From Xenorhabdus hominickii (GTDB taxonomy: Bacteria; Pseudomonadota; Gammaproteobacteria; Enterobacterales; Enterobacteriaceae), in contig NZ_NJAI01000003.1 of assembly GCF_002632725.1 (NCBI RefSeq), positions 186,001-250,000 of the forward strand: a stretch of 64,000 nt of DNA. Reading direction: 5' to 3'. Under the pieces are notes generated by a model, which saw nothing but the letters and a program-made list of their open reading frames with translations, searched no databases and was not told the DNA's origin. The stretch's first letter is position 1; each line of letters begins with the position of its first letter. Positions 63,908 through 64,000 of the stretch are shown here, in pieces. The position numbers and the translations under genes are program-made.

Positions 63908-64000
63908 ATGCTTATTACAATCTCACCTGCAAAAACGCTCGATTATGAAAGCCCTCTCGCGACAGAAACATTTAGTCAGCCGGAATTGCTGGCGGAATCT
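63908..64000 (+). CDS. yaaA: Peroxide stress protein YaaA, N-terminal part (runs off window)
   Basis: 31 codons from an ATG at 63908: [17 protein letters not shown] then [14 protein letters not shown]. This is the start of the UPF0246/YaaA family, which lowers free iron during peroxide stress. In E. coli yaaA also lies near talB. Cut by the window end. Confidence 0.9.
   Translation, partial: MLITISPAKTLDYESPLATETFSQPELLAES

Overview
The window reads as chromosomal DNA of an insect-pathogenic enterobacterium of the Xenorhabdus/Photorhabdus group, most likely Xenorhabdus. Three things point there: housekeeping genes with clear Enterobacterales sequence and order, a six-gene fimbrial operon laid out like the Xenorhabdus mrx operon, and a gene set matching dithiolopyrrolone (xenorhabdin-type) biosynthesis. 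The species assignment is inference; no search was run.

Layout. 1-12.9 kb: rsmC (partial), holD-rimI, prfC, an osmY-like gene, yjjU-yjjV, a NupC-type nucleoside transporter and deoCABD, a block that lies near minute 99 in E. coli. 13.5-21.2 kb: fimbrial island (major pilin, usher, chaperone, minor pilin, adhesin, MrpJ-type regulator) followed by a convergent tyrosine recombinase. 21.3-45.2 kb: carB-carA-dapB, LysR/AlaX pair, a GNAT protein, ispH-fkpB-lspA-ileS-ribF, rpsT, nhaR-nhaA, an EamA transporter, a candidate cysteine-hydrolase effector, dnaJ-dnaK and satP; this is the E. coli minute 0-0.7 order with insertions. 45.3-61.9 kb: accessory block between satP and mog with an MFS transporter, the eight-gene dithiolopyrrolone cluster, a DUF2938 protein divergent from an ArsR-rhodanese regulator, and a beta-glucoside PTS plus phospho-beta-glucosidase. 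62-64 kb: mog, talB and the start of yaaA.

How genes work together. The NupC-type transporter and deoCABD import and break down nucleosides, with two CRP-like sites spaced as in E. coli deoP2. The fimbrial genes form a chaperone-usher system. The biosynthetic genes run from one NRPS (Cy-A-PCP, cysteine-type adenylation domain) through overlapping oxidoreductase and thioesterase genes to an acyltransferase, globin, phosphoesterase and decarboxylase. The PTS operon has a BglG-type antiterminator target overlapping a leader terminator, but no antiterminator gene in the window.

The most striking observation is a pair of 27-bp near-identical inverted repeats (19-bp identical core) at 20254-20280 and 20543-20569. 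The right copy lies inside the recombinase coding sequence. Inversion of the 262-bp segment would replace the C-terminus, switching a 230-residue form to a 207-residue form. A second broad feature is a dispersed palindromic repeat in at least seven intergenic copies, some full-length (about 125 bp) and some internally deleted (about 45-85 bp).
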